64,000 nucleotides of DNA from an uncultured Pelagibacteraceae bacterium (GCA_902634885.1 CACPLR010000003.1:1-64000); one strand, 5' to 3'; positions 17,765-27,153 are shown, counted from the first letter of the stretch. Numbers and translations: made by a program. Notes: generated by a model not told the origin, from the sequence alone.

Positions 17765-18169
17765 TTATAACTTCTTTTTTAATTTTTTCCACACCCCTGA
17801 AGCTATAGCGATTTTATTTTTTTTTGATCTCAATTCACAATTCATAAAAACTAATGTGTTAGTTACTTTTTGAATTTTTACTTCACCTATAATTTCATCA
17901 CCAATCTTTGAGGAACCAATATATTTAATATCTAATGAAATAGTTACACAGACTTTATTTCCTGCAGATCGATATACTGCAGTACCTGCACCAGCATCAA
18001 TTATTGATGCAATATACCCACCGTGAGTAATTCCAACTTTATTAATATGATTTTTTTTTACTTTTGTTTTAAATCGATATCTATCTTTTGTTAAATCTCT
18101 GAAAAATAAACCACCGTTATGTTTCATAAAACCAGGTTTTTTGCTTATTTGGTGATAAATTTTACTCAT
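17765..18169 (-). CDS. PaaI/YbgC-type hotdog thioesterase
   Basis: This is a 134-residue single hotdog domain. The catalytic region KVGITHGGYIASIIDAGAG has the HGG-Y loop typical of PaaI-like acyl-CoA thioesterases, followed by the strand block VTISLDIKYI. Family members hydrolyse aromatic or medium-chain acyl-CoA thioesters; the substrate here is unknown. Proximity to acetoacetyl-CoA synthetase, which converges on it, hints at acyl-CoA turnover but does not show it. The ATG overlaps the stop of a 25-residue membrane ORF as TAATG. Confidence 0.87.
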   Translation of the reverse strand: MSKIYHQISKKPGFMKHNGGLFFRDLTKDRYRFKTKVKKNHINKVGITHGGYIASIIDAGAGTAVYRSAGNKVCVTISLDIKYIGSSKIGDEIIGEVKIQKVTNTLVFMNCELRSKKNKIAIASGVWKKLKKKL

Positions 18170-18246
18170 TAAATAAATACACTAATCATAACAAGAATAA
18201 CTATCACAATTAAAAAAAAATAAATAACTGATTTTTGAAGCGACAA
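18169..18246 (-). CDS. Tiny single-pass membrane ORF (25 aa) upstream of the thioesterase
   Basis: This is not in the ORF track. A TTG start at 18246 follows a good ribosome site (AAAGGA, 6 bases upstream) and reads SLQKS followed by 18 almost purely hydrophobic residues ending MISVFI. The TAA stop shares its last base with the ATG of the thioesterase (TAATG), the junction used by many real gene pairs in this window. Ribosome site, composition and overlap together support translation. It could instead be only a leader peptide. No family is recognised. Confidence 0.5.
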   Translation of the reverse strand: MSLQKSVIYFFLIVIVILVMISVFI

Positions 18247-18265
18247 ATTTATTCCTTTCCAATTT

Positions 18266-18342
18266 TGGTGCGCCTGCTAGGAGTTGAACCCAGAACCTCC
18301 TGGTCCGTAGCCAAGCGCTCTATCCAATTGAGCTACAGGCGC
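18266..18342 (-). tRNA. tRNA-Arg (ACG)
   Basis: Read on the minus strand, GCGCCTG pairs with CAGGCGC, with discriminator A and an encoded CCA. The anticodon stem CTTGG/CCAGG encloses loop CTACGGA, giving anticodon ACG (inosine-modified to read CGN). The T-arm GGTTCAACTCC is normal. The length is 77 nt. Confidence 0.97.
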
Positions 18343-18384
18343 GACTTATTAAAGTATTTTAGTTTAATTTTTAATCTATATTTG

Positions 18385-18454
18385 TGATTATTCAAATATT
18401 GATTATTTATTTTTGGAAATAATCATCTATTTTAGAATAAAAGGTATATATAAT
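18385..18454 (+). promoter_or_regulatory. aceE upstream region: repeat elements and -10 box
   Basis: TGATTATT occurs at 18385 and again at 18400. The second copy is the left arm of a perfect 9-bp dyad TGATTATTT/AAATAATCA (18400-18408 and 18417-18425). A consensus TATAAT lies at 18449-18454, only 8 bases before the aceE ATG. No convincing -35 is present; the dyad sits where an activator or repressor would act. A start site 6-8 bases past the -10 would give an almost leaderless mRNA. The regulator is unknown. Confidence 0.5.
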
Positions 18455-18462
18455 ATTTCAAA

Positions 18463-21400
18463 ATGAACTTAGAATTGCTAGTTCCAGATATTGGAGATTT
18501 TGATCAAGTAGAAGTAATAGAAGTTCTTGTCAAAAAAGGTGATCATTTAAAAAAACAAGATGCAGTAATTACCCTTGAGAGTGATAAATCTAGTGTAGAG
18601 GTTCCATCAACAATTGAAGGTTTCATAAAAGATATAATTGTTAAAGTTGGCGATAAAGTTTCAAAAGGAGATGTAATTTTGTCGGTAGTTGGAACTGAAA
18701 ATAAAGATGAAAAAATACCCCCACTTACTGAAAAAATTATTAAAGAGGCTGAAAATACAATTCAATACAACGACAATTTAAATCAAATAAAAAAATCTGA
18801 GCCAATTGAGAATACAAAAAAAACTAATATAGAGTTTGTCTCAAGTAAAGATGATATTGACCCTGTAGAAACTAAAGAATGGGTGGAATCACTTACAGCT
18901 GTTGTTCAACAAGAAGGATCTGAGAGAGCAAATTTTTTAATTAAGCAACTAATTGATCACGCATACAGACAGGGGTCAAAAATTCCTTACACCCAAAGCA
19001 CTCCATATATAAATACAATTCCTCCTGAGGAAGAAACGAAATCTCCTGGTGACCAAAACATTGAGAGGAGGTTAAGATCATTAATTAGATGGAATGCAGC
19101 AGCGATGGTTGTCAGAGCTAACAAAAAATTTCCTGAACTAGGTGGCCACATTGGAACTTTTGCATCAGCTGCAACCTTATATGATGTTGGGATGAATCAC
19201 TTTTGGAAAGCAAAAAGTGATAATTTTGGAGGAGACTTAATCTATTTTCAAGGTCACAGTGCACCAGGCATGTATGCAAGAGCTTTTCTAGAGGGTAGAC
19301 TTAACGAAAAACAATTAGACAGTTTTAGACAAGAAGTAAATAAAGGTGGACTGTCTTCATACCCTCATCCTTGGCTAATGCCTAATTTTTGGCAATTCCC
19401 AACTGTTTCAATGGGATTAGGTCCTATGCTAGCAATATACCAAGCTCGTTTTATGAAATATCTAATTAATAGAGGTTTAATCAAAGACGAGGGAAGAAAA
19501 GTTTGGGCTTTTCTTGGTGATGGTGAAATGGATGAACCAGAATCATTAGGTGCAATTGGTTTAGCAGCTCGAGAAAAATTAGATAACTTAATATTCGTAG
19601 TGAATTGTAATCTTCAAAGACTTGACGGACCAGTCAGGGGAAATGGTAAAATTATCCAAGAGCTAGAGGGAATATTTAGAGGTGCAGGCTGGAATGTTAT
19701 TAAAGTTATCTGGGGATCTTATTGGGATTCTTTATTAGCCAATGATAAATCTGGTCATCTTGTTAAATTAATGAATGAAACTGTTGATGGTGAATATCAG
19801 GCATTTAAGGCAAGAGATGGTTTGTATGTTAGAGAGAAATTTTTTGGAAAATTTCCAGAGACTTTTCAAATGGTATCTGCAATGTCAGATAAAGATATTT
19901 GGAGACTAAACAGAGGTGGTCACGATCCCCATAAAGTTTATGCAGCTTACGATAAAGCTGTAAAAAATATAGGCAGCCCAACTGTTATTATTGCAAAAAC
20001 AATAAAAGGATATGGCATGGGTAAATCTGGTGAAAGTGTAAATACTACACATCAACAAAAAAAATTAGATGTTGATGACTTAATGTATTACAGAGATAGG
20101 TTTGATGTCCCTTTAACCGATCAACAGGTTAAAAATATAGAATATTTTAAACCTGACGAAAATTCACCTGAAATAAAATACTTAAAACAGCGTAGATATG
20201 ATTTAGGAGGCTTTATCCCAGAGAGAACAACTTTTTCTAAACCAATTAAAACGCCAGAAAAAAATATTTTTGACACTATGACAAAATCAACTGGAGAAAA
20301 AGAAATGTCTACGACAATGGCATTAGTCAGAATGTTAACAAGTTTATTAAGAGATAAACACGTTGCAAAAAAATTAGTTCCAATAATTCCTGATGAAGCA
20401 AGAACGTTTGGAATGGAAGGGTTCTTTCAAAAAATTGGTATCTATGCACACGAAGGCCAAAAATATGAACCAGAGGATGCAGCTCAACTGAGCTCTTACA
20501 GAGAGGAAAAAAGTGGTCAAGTTTTAGAGGAAGGTATTAATGAGGCAGGTGCAATGTCTTCATGGATAGCAGCAGGAACATCTTACACAAATCATGATAT
20601 TGAGATGATTCCAATATATCTATTCTATTCAATGTTTGGATTTCAGAGAATAGGAGATTTTGCTTGGGCAGCTGGAGATAGTCAGGCTAGAGGATTTTTA
20701 ATTGGTGCTACAGCAGGTAGAACAACTTTAGCTGGTGAAGGTTTGCAGCATCAAGATGGACACAGTCATTTATTGGCTTCCACTATTCCCAACTGTGTTT
20801 CATATGACCCAACATTTCATTATGAGTTAGCAGTCATATTTAGAGAAGGCCTGCAAAGAATGCATGAGAATAATGAGAATATATTTTATTACATAACTAC
20901 TATGAATGAAAATTACTCTCATCCTGAAATGCCAAAAGGGTGTGAAGATGGAATTTTAAAAGGTATGTATAGGATAAAGGATTTTACAAAACACAAAAAA
21001 AATAAAATTCAACTTCTCGGTTCAGGAGCTATTTTAAGAGAAATGATTTCTGCTGCAGAAATTCTTCAAAATAATTACGAAATAGACAGTGAAATTTGGA
21101 GTGTTACTAGTTTTAATGAACTTAGAAGAGATGGATTAGAGGTAGAAAGATATAATTTGTTGAACCCTGATAAAGAAAAAAAAATAACCTATCTTGAAAA
21201 GTGTCTTGGTAAAACCGAAGGACCTATACTTGCGGCTTCAGATTATATGAGGATGAATTCTGATCAAATCAGACCTTATGTATCGAAAAGCTTTTACTCA
21301 CTCGGCACAGATGGGTTTGGAAGAAGTGATACGAGAAAAAATTTAAGAAAATTTTTTGAAGTAGATAAAGAGCATATAGTTACATATGGGTTAAGCATTT

Positions 21401-21495
21401 TAGCTAATGAGCAATTAATTGCATCAAAATATGTCAAGGATGCAATTAAAAAATATAAAATTGATCAGGCAAAACCAATGCCAACCAAATTATAA
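18463..21495 (+). CDS. aceE: Pyruvate dehydrogenase E1 (homodimeric type) with N-terminal lipoyl domain
   Basis: It decarboxylates pyruvate with thiamine diphosphate in the PDH complex. The protein has 1010 residues, against about 890 for typical AceE. Residues 1-78 are a complete biotinyl/lipoyl domain with lipoyl-Lys in ESDKSSVEVPS (K42), then a charged linker to about 130, then full-length E1. The E1 part has FQGHSAPGMYARAF, the ThDP motif GDGEMDEPE with downstream NCNLQRLDGPV, and the transketolase-like C-terminal domain. The reading frame is continuous. Its stop overlaps the aceF start as TAATG. The lipoyl part closely resembles the one on AceF. Confidence 0.94.
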   Translation: MNLELLVPDIGDFDQVEVIEVLVKKGDHLKKQDAVITLESDKSSVEVPSTIEGFIKDIIVKVGDKVSKGDVILSVVGTENKDEKIPPLTEKIIKEAENTIQYNDNLNQIKKSEPIENTKKTNIEFVSSKDDIDPVETKEWVESLTAVVQQEGSERANFLIKQLIDHAYRQGSKIPYTQSTPYINTIPPEEETKSPGDQNIERRLRSLIRWNAAAMVVRANKKFPELGGHIGTFASAATLYDVGMNHFWKAKSDNFGGDLIYFQGHSAPGMYARAFLEGRLNEKQLDSFRQEVNKGGLSSYPHPWLMPNFWQFPTVSMGLGPMLAIYQARFMKYLINRGLIKDEGRKVWAFLGDGEMDEPESLGAIGLAAREKLDNLIFVVNCNLQRLDGPVRGNGKIIQELEGIFRGAGWNVIKVIWGSYWDSLLANDKSGHLVKLMNETVDGEYQAFKARDGLYVREKFFGKFPETFQMVSAMSDKDIWRLNRGGHDPHKVYAAYDKAVKNIGSPTVIIAKTIKGYGMGKSGESVNTTHQQKKLDVDDLMYYRDRFDVPLTDQQVKNIEYFKPDENSPEIKYLKQRRYDLGGFIPERTTFSKPIKTPEKNIFDTMTKSTGEKEMSTTMALVRMLTSLLRDKHVAKKLVPIIPDEARTFGMEGFFQKIGIYAHEGQKYEPEDAAQLSSYREEKSGQVLEEGINEAGAMSSWIAAGTSYTNHDIEMIPIYLFYSMFGFQRIGDFAWAAGDSQARGFLIGATAGRTTLAGEGLQHQDGHSHLLASTIPNCVSYDPTFHYELAVIFREGLQRMHENNENIFYYITTMNENYSHPEMPKGCEDGILKGMYRIKDFTKHKKNKIQLLGSGAILREMISAAEILQNNYEIDSEIWSVTSFNELRRDGLEVERYNLLNPDKEKKITYLEKCLGKTEGPILAASDYMRMNSDQIRPYVSKSFYSLGTDGFGRSDTRKNLRKFFEVDKEHIVTYGLSILANEQLIASKYVKDAIKKYKIDQAKPMPTKL

Positions 21496-22766
21496 TGGAA
21501 AATAAAAATCTTATTGTTCCAAATATTGGAGAATTCAAAGATGTTGAGGTAATTGAAGTCCTAGTAAATGAGGGTGACACTATTAACAAAAATGATCCTT
21601 TGATCACAATTGAAAGTGATAAATCAAGTGTTGAGATACCCAGTTTACTTTCTGGCAAAATTCAAAAATTAAATGTGAAAATCGGAGATAAAGTATCAGA
21701 AGGAAGTTTAATAGCTATCATCGCGTCTGACGAACAAAAACAAAAAATAATTGAAAATATTTCTGAAATTAAAAATGAAAATAAAAAAGAAATACAAGCT
21801 CCTTTAAATATAAATAAAAGTGAAGAAGTAAATATTTCCTCGAATAATCAAAACTCAGCAACCCTTGCTAGTCCAAAAGCAAGAAAATTTGCCCGTGAAT
21901 TAGGAGTAGATGTATCAGAAATTAAGGGATCAGAGAGATTGGGCAGAGTTGTAGAAAGCGATGTTAAAAAATTTGTTGCTGATAGAATTAGCAAACCTAC
22001 TAAGTTTGCGAAGTATGAAAAAAGAGGTGAGATTATAGATGAATATCAACATTCAGAATTTGGAGCTGTAGAGACAAAATATCTTACTAGGATAAAAAAA
22101 ATAGCAGCTCCTCATTTAACAAATTCTTGGAATAAAATACCTCATGTAACGAACCACGATGAAGCTGATATAACTGAAATGGATGAATTCAGGAAGTCTT
22201 TAACAGATATTTACACAGGTAAAAAAAAGAAAATAACACCTTTAGCATTCATCATAAAAGCTTTGGTTTCTGGCTTAAAAAAGTTCCCACATTTTAACGC
22301 TTCCATAGACAATATTGAGGAGGGAAAAATTACACTTAAAAAATATTTTCATATAGGTATTGCAGTAGATACCCCTAATGGACTTATGGTTCCAAAAATT
22401 AGAAATGCTGACATAAAAAATATTGCCCAGCTAGGGGATGAATTAAAAAAAATAAGTAATGATTGCAGAGAATTAAAAATTAATAAAAAAGAATTTTTTG
22501 GAGGTTCTATGACAATTACAAGCCTTGGAGGAATAGGTGGATCTTTTTTTACACCTATAATCAATTTACCAGAGGTAGCTATTCTCGGTATTGGTAGATC
22601 TTATAAGAGACAAACATATATTAATAATAAATTTATGACTAGAACTGTTTTACCTTTATCTTTATCATATGATCATAGAATAATTGATGGTGCAGAAGCG
22701 GCTAGATTTAATAACGAACTGAAGGATAATTTAGGGAAAAATTTTGCTTACAAATTGGCGATCTAA
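21495..22766 (+). CDS. aceF: Dihydrolipoyl acetyltransferase E2 of pyruvate dehydrogenase
   Basis: It transfers the acetyl group from lipoamide to CoA and forms the PDH core. The 423 residues comprise one lipoyl domain (1-76, Lys in ESDKSSVEIPS, K43), a linker, a peripheral subunit-binding domain (about 124-160, SPKARKFARELGVDVSEIKG) and the catalytic domain with active site YDHRIIDG (His about 394). Only one lipoyl domain is on E2; another sits on E1. It is translationally coupled to aceE. The lpd gene for E3 is not in the window. Confidence 0.95.
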   Translation: MENKNLIVPNIGEFKDVEVIEVLVNEGDTINKNDPLITIESDKSSVEIPSLLSGKIQKLNVKIGDKVSEGSLIAIIASDEQKQKIIENISEIKNENKKEIQAPLNINKSEEVNISSNNQNSATLASPKARKFARELGVDVSEIKGSERLGRVVESDVKKFVADRISKPTKFAKYEKRGEIIDEYQHSEFGAVETKYLTRIKKIAAPHLTNSWNKIPHVTNHDEADITEMDEFRKSLTDIYTGKKKKITPLAFIIKALVSGLKKFPHFNASIDNIEEGKITLKKYFHIGIAVDTPNGLMVPKIRNADIKNIAQLGDELKKISNDCRELKINKKEFFGGSMTITSLGGIGGSFFTPIINLPEVAILGIGRSYKRQTYINNKFMTRTVLPLSLSYDHRIIDGAEAARFNNELKDNLGKNFAYKLAI

Positions 22767-22777
22767 TATAAAAAAAT

Positions 22778-23875
22778 ATGATTAAAAATTTCAAAATAAA
22801 AAAAAATAATGTTGAAATTTTTTTTGCGAACAGAAAATCAAAAATATATCCGAATATATGGTTGCGTGATCATATCAAAAATACTGAAAATTGGGATTTT
22901 AGAACAAACCAAAGAAAGACTTTTACAGCTAATCTAATGCCAGATTTAAAGGCAGTTAAGGGCAAAATTTTAGAAAATGGAAAACTTCTCAGTATAACTT
23001 GGTCAGACTCATCTTCGCCAGCAAAATATTCCCATAAATTTTTGTTGAGTAATTCAGAGAAAAAGCAAATAAAGAAAAATATTAAACCATGGATAGCTCG
23101 AAATATCAAAAACCAGATTTACATTGATTATAATAAAATAGATGAAAATAAAAATTTCATAAACTTGCTTGAGAGTTTACATATTTACGGTTTTGCAGTT
23201 ATAAAAAATTGTAAGCCAAATCTTAAATCAGTAAATAAAATCGCTAATAAAATAGGTTATGTAAGAAATTCAATTTTTGGTGGTCTTTGGACTTTTGAAT
23301 CAGATAATAAAAAAGCCGACAGCGCATATTCACAGGAGGAATTAAGACCACATACTGACTCAACATACAGTAATGATGCCCCTGGATTACAATTACTACT
23401 TTGTTGTAAGTATAATGCAAAAGGAGGAGCATCAATTATGGTTGATGGTTTATCTATAGCAAGAGAATTAAAAAAAAATCATCAAAAATTATTTAAAACT
23501 CTCACTGAAATAAAAGTAAAAGGTAAATATTTAGGGGATGGTGTCGATCTTGAGGCGGAGAGACCAGTTTTTAGATTAAATAATCATAAAGAAATTGTAC
23601 AAGTGAGTTTTAATAATTATGATAGAGCTCCCATCGACTTACCATATAAATCAATATTAGAATTTTATAATGCAATTAAAAAATTCGACCAACTAGCCAA
23701 CAGTAAAAAATATCAGTGGAGACATATATTACGACCAGGAGAACTTTTGATATTTAATAATTGGAGAGTTATGCATGGAAGAGGGTCTTTTAGTGGAAAG
23801 AGAAAAATGGCTGGCTGTTATATCAATAAGGAAGACTTTGACAGCTGTTGTAGAATGAACAGCATAATTAATTAA
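22778..23875 (+). CDS. Gamma-butyrobetaine dioxygenase-like TauD/TfdA oxygenase
   Basis: This 365-residue Fe(II)/2-oxoglutarate oxygenase has an N-terminal DUF971/GBBH-like domain (SKIYPNIWLRDHIKN) and a C-terminal TauD domain. The iron ligands are visible as HTD in LRPHTDSTYS and a distal His in VMHGRGSF, with Arg in GKRKMAG for 2-oxoglutarate. This is the architecture of gamma-butyrobetaine and trimethyllysine dioxygenases, which make carnitine precursors. The Cys residues that bind zinc in the human N-terminal domain are absent. The substrate is uncertain; other methylated amines are possible. It starts 11 bases after aceF and may be cotranscribed. Confidence 0.82.
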   Translation: MIKNFKIKKNNVEIFFANRKSKIYPNIWLRDHIKNTENWDFRTNQRKTFTANLMPDLKAVKGKILENGKLLSITWSDSSSPAKYSHKFLLSNSEKKQIKKNIKPWIARNIKNQIYIDYNKIDENKNFINLLESLHIYGFAVIKNCKPNLKSVNKIANKIGYVRNSIFGGLWTFESDNKKADSAYSQEELRPHTDSTYSNDAPGLQLLLCCKYNAKGGASIMVDGLSIARELKKNHQKLFKTLTEIKVKGKYLGDGVDLEAERPVFRLNNHKEIVQVSFNNYDRAPIDLPYKSILEFYNAIKKFDQLANSKKYQWRHILRPGELLIFNNWRVMHGRGSFSGKRKMAGCYINKEDFDSCCRMNSIIN

Positions 23876-23887
23876 ATTTAAATCAAA

Positions 23888-24778
23888 ATGAATAAATCAG
23901 CATCATTAATTTGTGCTCTAATAACGACTTTTATTTGGGGGACAGCTTTTATTGCACAAGATACTGGGATGGACAATATTGGCCCACTGACTTTCAACTC
24001 TGCTAGATTTTTTGTTGGTTTCATTTTTATGCTTCCAGTTGCTTTAATAATTGAGAGAAAAAAAATAATCCCTGAAATTAATTCAAACAAAAAACTATTT
24101 TTTAAATATTATATGTTTATGGGTGTATCTCTATTTTTGGGTACTTCGCTTCAACAAGCTGCTTTACAATATACCAATATTGCTAATGCAGCATTTTTTA
24201 CAATTTTTTACGTACCAATTGTCCCGATATTATTATTTTTTTTTTATAAAATCAAAGTTCATTGGAGTATCTGGCCCTCAATAGCAATGTGTATAATCGG
24301 AGTTTATTTACTTAGTAATTTTTCAAACTCACAAATAATGTTAGGTGATGCATTGGTAATTCTGTGCTCTTTATTTTGGGCACTGCATATAATTTTTGCA
24401 GGAAAATTTATGAAAAAATTTGATTTACCTATATTTTATGCTTCTTTACAGTCAATTTTTGTTTTTTCACTTTCTATAATAGCTGCTTATGTATTAGAGG
24501 AAATAGATATTCAAAAAATACTTTTAGAATACAGTTCTATACTTTATGCAGGAATTCTATCAGGTGGTGTTGCTTTTACTCTTCAGATGTATGCACAAAA
24601 AAATATTGATGAAGCTCCTGCAGCTATAATATATTCATTAGAAGGTGTTTTTGCTGCACTTGCAGGCTGGATAATTCTTAATCAAATTTTAAATTTGGAT
24701 AATATTATTGGATGCTTCCTAATATTATTTGCTGTGATTTTATCACAGATTGCTCCTTCAGCTGCTAAGAAAGTTTAA
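23888..24778 (+). CDS. EamA/DMT-family transporter
   Basis: The protein has 296 residues with ten hydrophobic segments in two EamA repeats. The first opens LICALITTFIWGTAFIAQDTG, and the second repeat ends in the conserved EGVFAALAGWIILNQ. These drug/metabolite transporters export or import amino acids, nucleosides or other metabolites; no substrate can be assigned. It starts 12 bases after the dioxygenase, which may link it to the substrate or product of that enzyme (inference). The 3' end overlaps the convergent uppP stop by 4 bases. Confidence 0.85.
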   Translation: MNKSASLICALITTFIWGTAFIAQDTGMDNIGPLTFNSARFFVGFIFMLPVALIIERKKIIPEINSNKKLFFKYYMFMGVSLFLGTSLQQAALQYTNIANAAFFTIFYVPIVPILLFFFYKIKVHWSIWPSIAMCIIGVYLLSNFSNSQIMLGDALVILCSLFWALHIIFAGKFMKKFDLPIFYASLQSIFVFSLSIIAAYVLEEIDIQKILLEYSSILYAGILSGGVAFTLQMYAQKNIDEAPAAIIYSLEGVFAALAGWIILNQILNLDNIIGCFLILFAVILSQIAPSAAKKV

Positions 24779-25542
24779 AAGTAAATAAGTGCAAATAAAA
24801 TAATACTTAGAAAAATTCTATAATAAACGAATAAGTTTAAACTAAATTTACTTACAAAAATAAGAAAATATTTAATTGTTATATAAGAAATTATAAATGA
24901 TAAAATAATAGATAATAAAAAAACGAAATCAAATTTGATTTCATCGCTTATTAAATCTCTTATACCAAGAACACTTGCTCCTGCAAGGGCAGGGATAGAT
25001 AAGTAAAAGGCGATTTTAGTGGAATCAATTCTATCAAAATTTAAAAAACGTGAGGCTGTTATAATCACACCTGACCTACTTACACCAGGTATAACGGCTA
25101 AGGCTTGAAATAAACCAATTATAATTACATTTTTTAAATTAAGATCTAAATCAATTTTTTTTTTAATAGTCTGTTTATCAGCAAAAAAAAGAAGTAATCC
25201 AAAAAGCAAAGTTGTCCATGCAATAACCTCTATAGATCTTAATTTTTCTATAATACTAGTTGAGTGTAAAATAAAACCAACTAAAATTAGAGGAATTGAT
25301 CCTAAAAATATTAAAACAGCTAAAGATTTATTTTCAAACATGTTTATTAAATCTTTTCTAAAATAAAAAATTATTGCTAATAAAGAACCAAGATGAAGAC
25401 AAATATCTAATTGTAGTGAAGCTATCTGAAAATCATTAAATTTTGTAACTACAATTAAGTGTGCAGAGGAACTGACTGGAATAAATTCAAAGAAACCTTG
25501 AATAATTGCTAATATGGAAGTTTCTATGTATTTTGAAATCAT
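24775..25542 (-). CDS. uppP: Undecaprenyl-diphosphatase
   Basis: It dephosphorylates undecaprenyl diphosphate to recycle the lipid carrier of peptidoglycan synthesis. The 255-residue polytopic membrane protein shows both UppP signatures: IQGFFEFIPVSSSAHL at the N-terminus and PGVSRSG near residue 160. The ORF track starts one codon earlier at a TTG; ATG 25542 is preferred. The ATG-rich gap to gltD (177 bases) is shared by the two divergent genes. Confidence 0.94.
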   Translation of the reverse strand: MISKYIETSILAIIQGFFEFIPVSSSAHLIVVTKFNDFQIASLQLDICLHLGSLLAIIFYFRKDLINMFENKSLAVLIFLGSIPLILVGFILHSTSIIEKLRSIEVIAWTTLLFGLLLFFADKQTIKKKIDLDLNLKNVIIIGLFQALAVIPGVSRSGVIITASRFLNFDRIDSTKIAFYLSIPALAGASVLGIRDLISDEIKFDFVFLLSIILSFIISYITIKYFLIFVSKFSLNLFVYYRIFLSIILFALIYF

Positions 25543-25719
25543 CAAGAAATTAATAAATAATCAAATTCTAACTAAAATAAAGCAATTACCAAATTGCATA
25601 TCAAGTATGTTAAAAGTGAAAAACCCGTAGAATTTATAAGAAATTGGAAATTATTAGTCAGTAAATATGACCTATATTTTCTTTATCCTTCTATAACAAT
25701 AGTATATATCTCCTCTCCA

Positions 25720-27153
25720 ATGTCAGAAAAAATGTTAAAGTTTGTTGAGATAGGTCAACAAAACCCACCTAAAAGAGACAAAAACTCTAGAAAAGAGGAT
25801 TTTAACGAGATTTATTCAGAATTTATTAAAGGAAAAGCAAATGAGCAATCAAGTAGATGTTCACAATGTGGAGTCCCATTTTGTCAAGTTCACTGTCCTT
25901 TAAGCAATAATATACCTGATTGGCTTAAGTTAACAGCCGAAGGTAGACATGAAGAGGCTTATCAACTATCTCAAAGTACTAATAACATGCCAGAGGTGTG
26001 TGGAAGAATATGTCCCCAAGATAGGTTGTGCGAGGGCAATTGTGTTATTGAGCAATCAGGACACGGAACTGTAACTATTGGATCAATTGAAAAATATATT
26101 ACAGAGACTGCTTGGGAAAATGGCTGGGTGAAGCCAATAAAAGTAATTCATGAGGTAAATCAAAGTGTTGGTATTATTGGTGCTGGACCTGCAGGACTTG
26201 CTTGCGGTGAAGAATTAAGAAAAAAAGGTTATCAAGTTACAATTTATGATCGTTATGATCGTTCTGGTGGATTGTTGATTTATGGTATTCCTAATTTTAA
26301 ACTAGAAAAGCATGTTGTAGAGAGAAGAATTAAGCTTTTAAAAGAAGGTGGAATTCAATTCGTAAACAACTTTGAGGTAGGTAAAGATGCTACCTTAAAA
26401 GAGTTAAATGAAAAACATGATGCAATTTTAATTGCTACTGGAGTTTATAAAGCAAGAGAAGTAAATCTTCCAGGAAACGATCTTAGTAATATATTTCCTG
26501 CTATGGAATTTTTGACTGCATCGAATAAAAAAGGGTTAGGAGATAAAGTTGAACTTTTTGATGATGGAACATTAAATGCTAAAAATAAAGATGTAGTTGT
26601 AATTGGTGGTGGAGATACTGCTATGGACTGCGTTAGAACCTCAATTAGACAAGATGCAAAATCTGTTAAATGTTTATACAGAAGAGATAAAGCGAATATG
26701 CCAGGTTCTGCAAGAGAAGTTGCTAATGCAGAAGAAGAAGGAGTTGAATTTATTTGGCTAAGTAGTCCAAAAGAATTTAAAGGAACAAATAAAGTAGAAA
26801 GTTTACTAGTGGACAAGATAGAGCTAGGCGATCCAGACGAAAGTGGAAGAAGAAAACCAATTATAAAAGAAAATTCAGAATTTAAAATTAAAGCTGACCT
26901 AGTAATAAAAGCGTTGGGATTTGATCCTGAGGAGTTGCCGAAATTATTTCAAGAGGAAAGATTACAAGTTACAAAGTGGGGTACAATTAAAGCTGATTTT
27001 GATACCATGGAAACAAATATCCCTGGTGTTTTTGCGGCTGGCGATATTGTGCGAGGAGCTTCGTTAGTTGTATGGGCAATTAAAGATGGTAGGGATGCAG
27101 CTTTATCAATTTCAAATTATCTTCAATTAAAACAAAAACAAAAAGTTGCTTAA
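25720..27153 (+). CDS. gltD: Glutamate synthase small (beta) subunit
   Basis: It supplies electrons from NADPH to the large subunit. The track ORF begins at a TTG 42 codons upstream; ATG 25720 (MSEKMLKFVEIGQQ) gives 477 residues, normal for GltD, and Met5 of that start is an alternative. It shows two N-terminal iron-sulfur Cys clusters (CSQCGVPFCQVHC and CGRICPQDRLCEGNC), an FAD-binding GAGPAGLACGEELRKKG, a second GGGDTAMDC nucleotide site and GVFAAGDIVRGASLVVWA. The order gltD-gltB is the reverse of E. coli, with a TAATG junction. Confidence 0.95.
   Translation: MSEKMLKFVEIGQQNPPKRDKNSRKEDFNEIYSEFIKGKANEQSSRCSQCGVPFCQVHCPLSNNIPDWLKLTAEGRHEEAYQLSQSTNNMPEVCGRICPQDRLCEGNCVIEQSGHGTVTIGSIEKYITETAWENGWVKPIKVIHEVNQSVGIIGAGPAGLACGEELRKKGYQVTIYDRYDRSGGLLIYGIPNFKLEKHVVERRIKLLKEGGIQFVNNFEVGKDATLKELNEKHDAILIATGVYKAREVNLPGNDLSNIFPAMEFLTASNKKGLGDKVELFDDGTLNAKNKDVVVIGGGDTAMDCVRTSIRQDAKSVKCLYRRDKANMPGSAREVANAEEEGVEFIWLSSPKEFKGTNKVESLLVDKIELGDPDESGRRKPIIKENSEFKIKADLVIKALGFDPEELPKLFQEERLQVTKWGTIKADFDTMETNIPGVFAAGDIVRGASLVVWAIKDGRDAALSISNYLQLKQKQKVA

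Noticed and set aside
25594-25719. 42-codon upstream extension of gltD
   Set aside because: The start is a TTG without a ribosome site, the translated segment is unrelated to GltD, and the ATG at 25720 gives the usual length.
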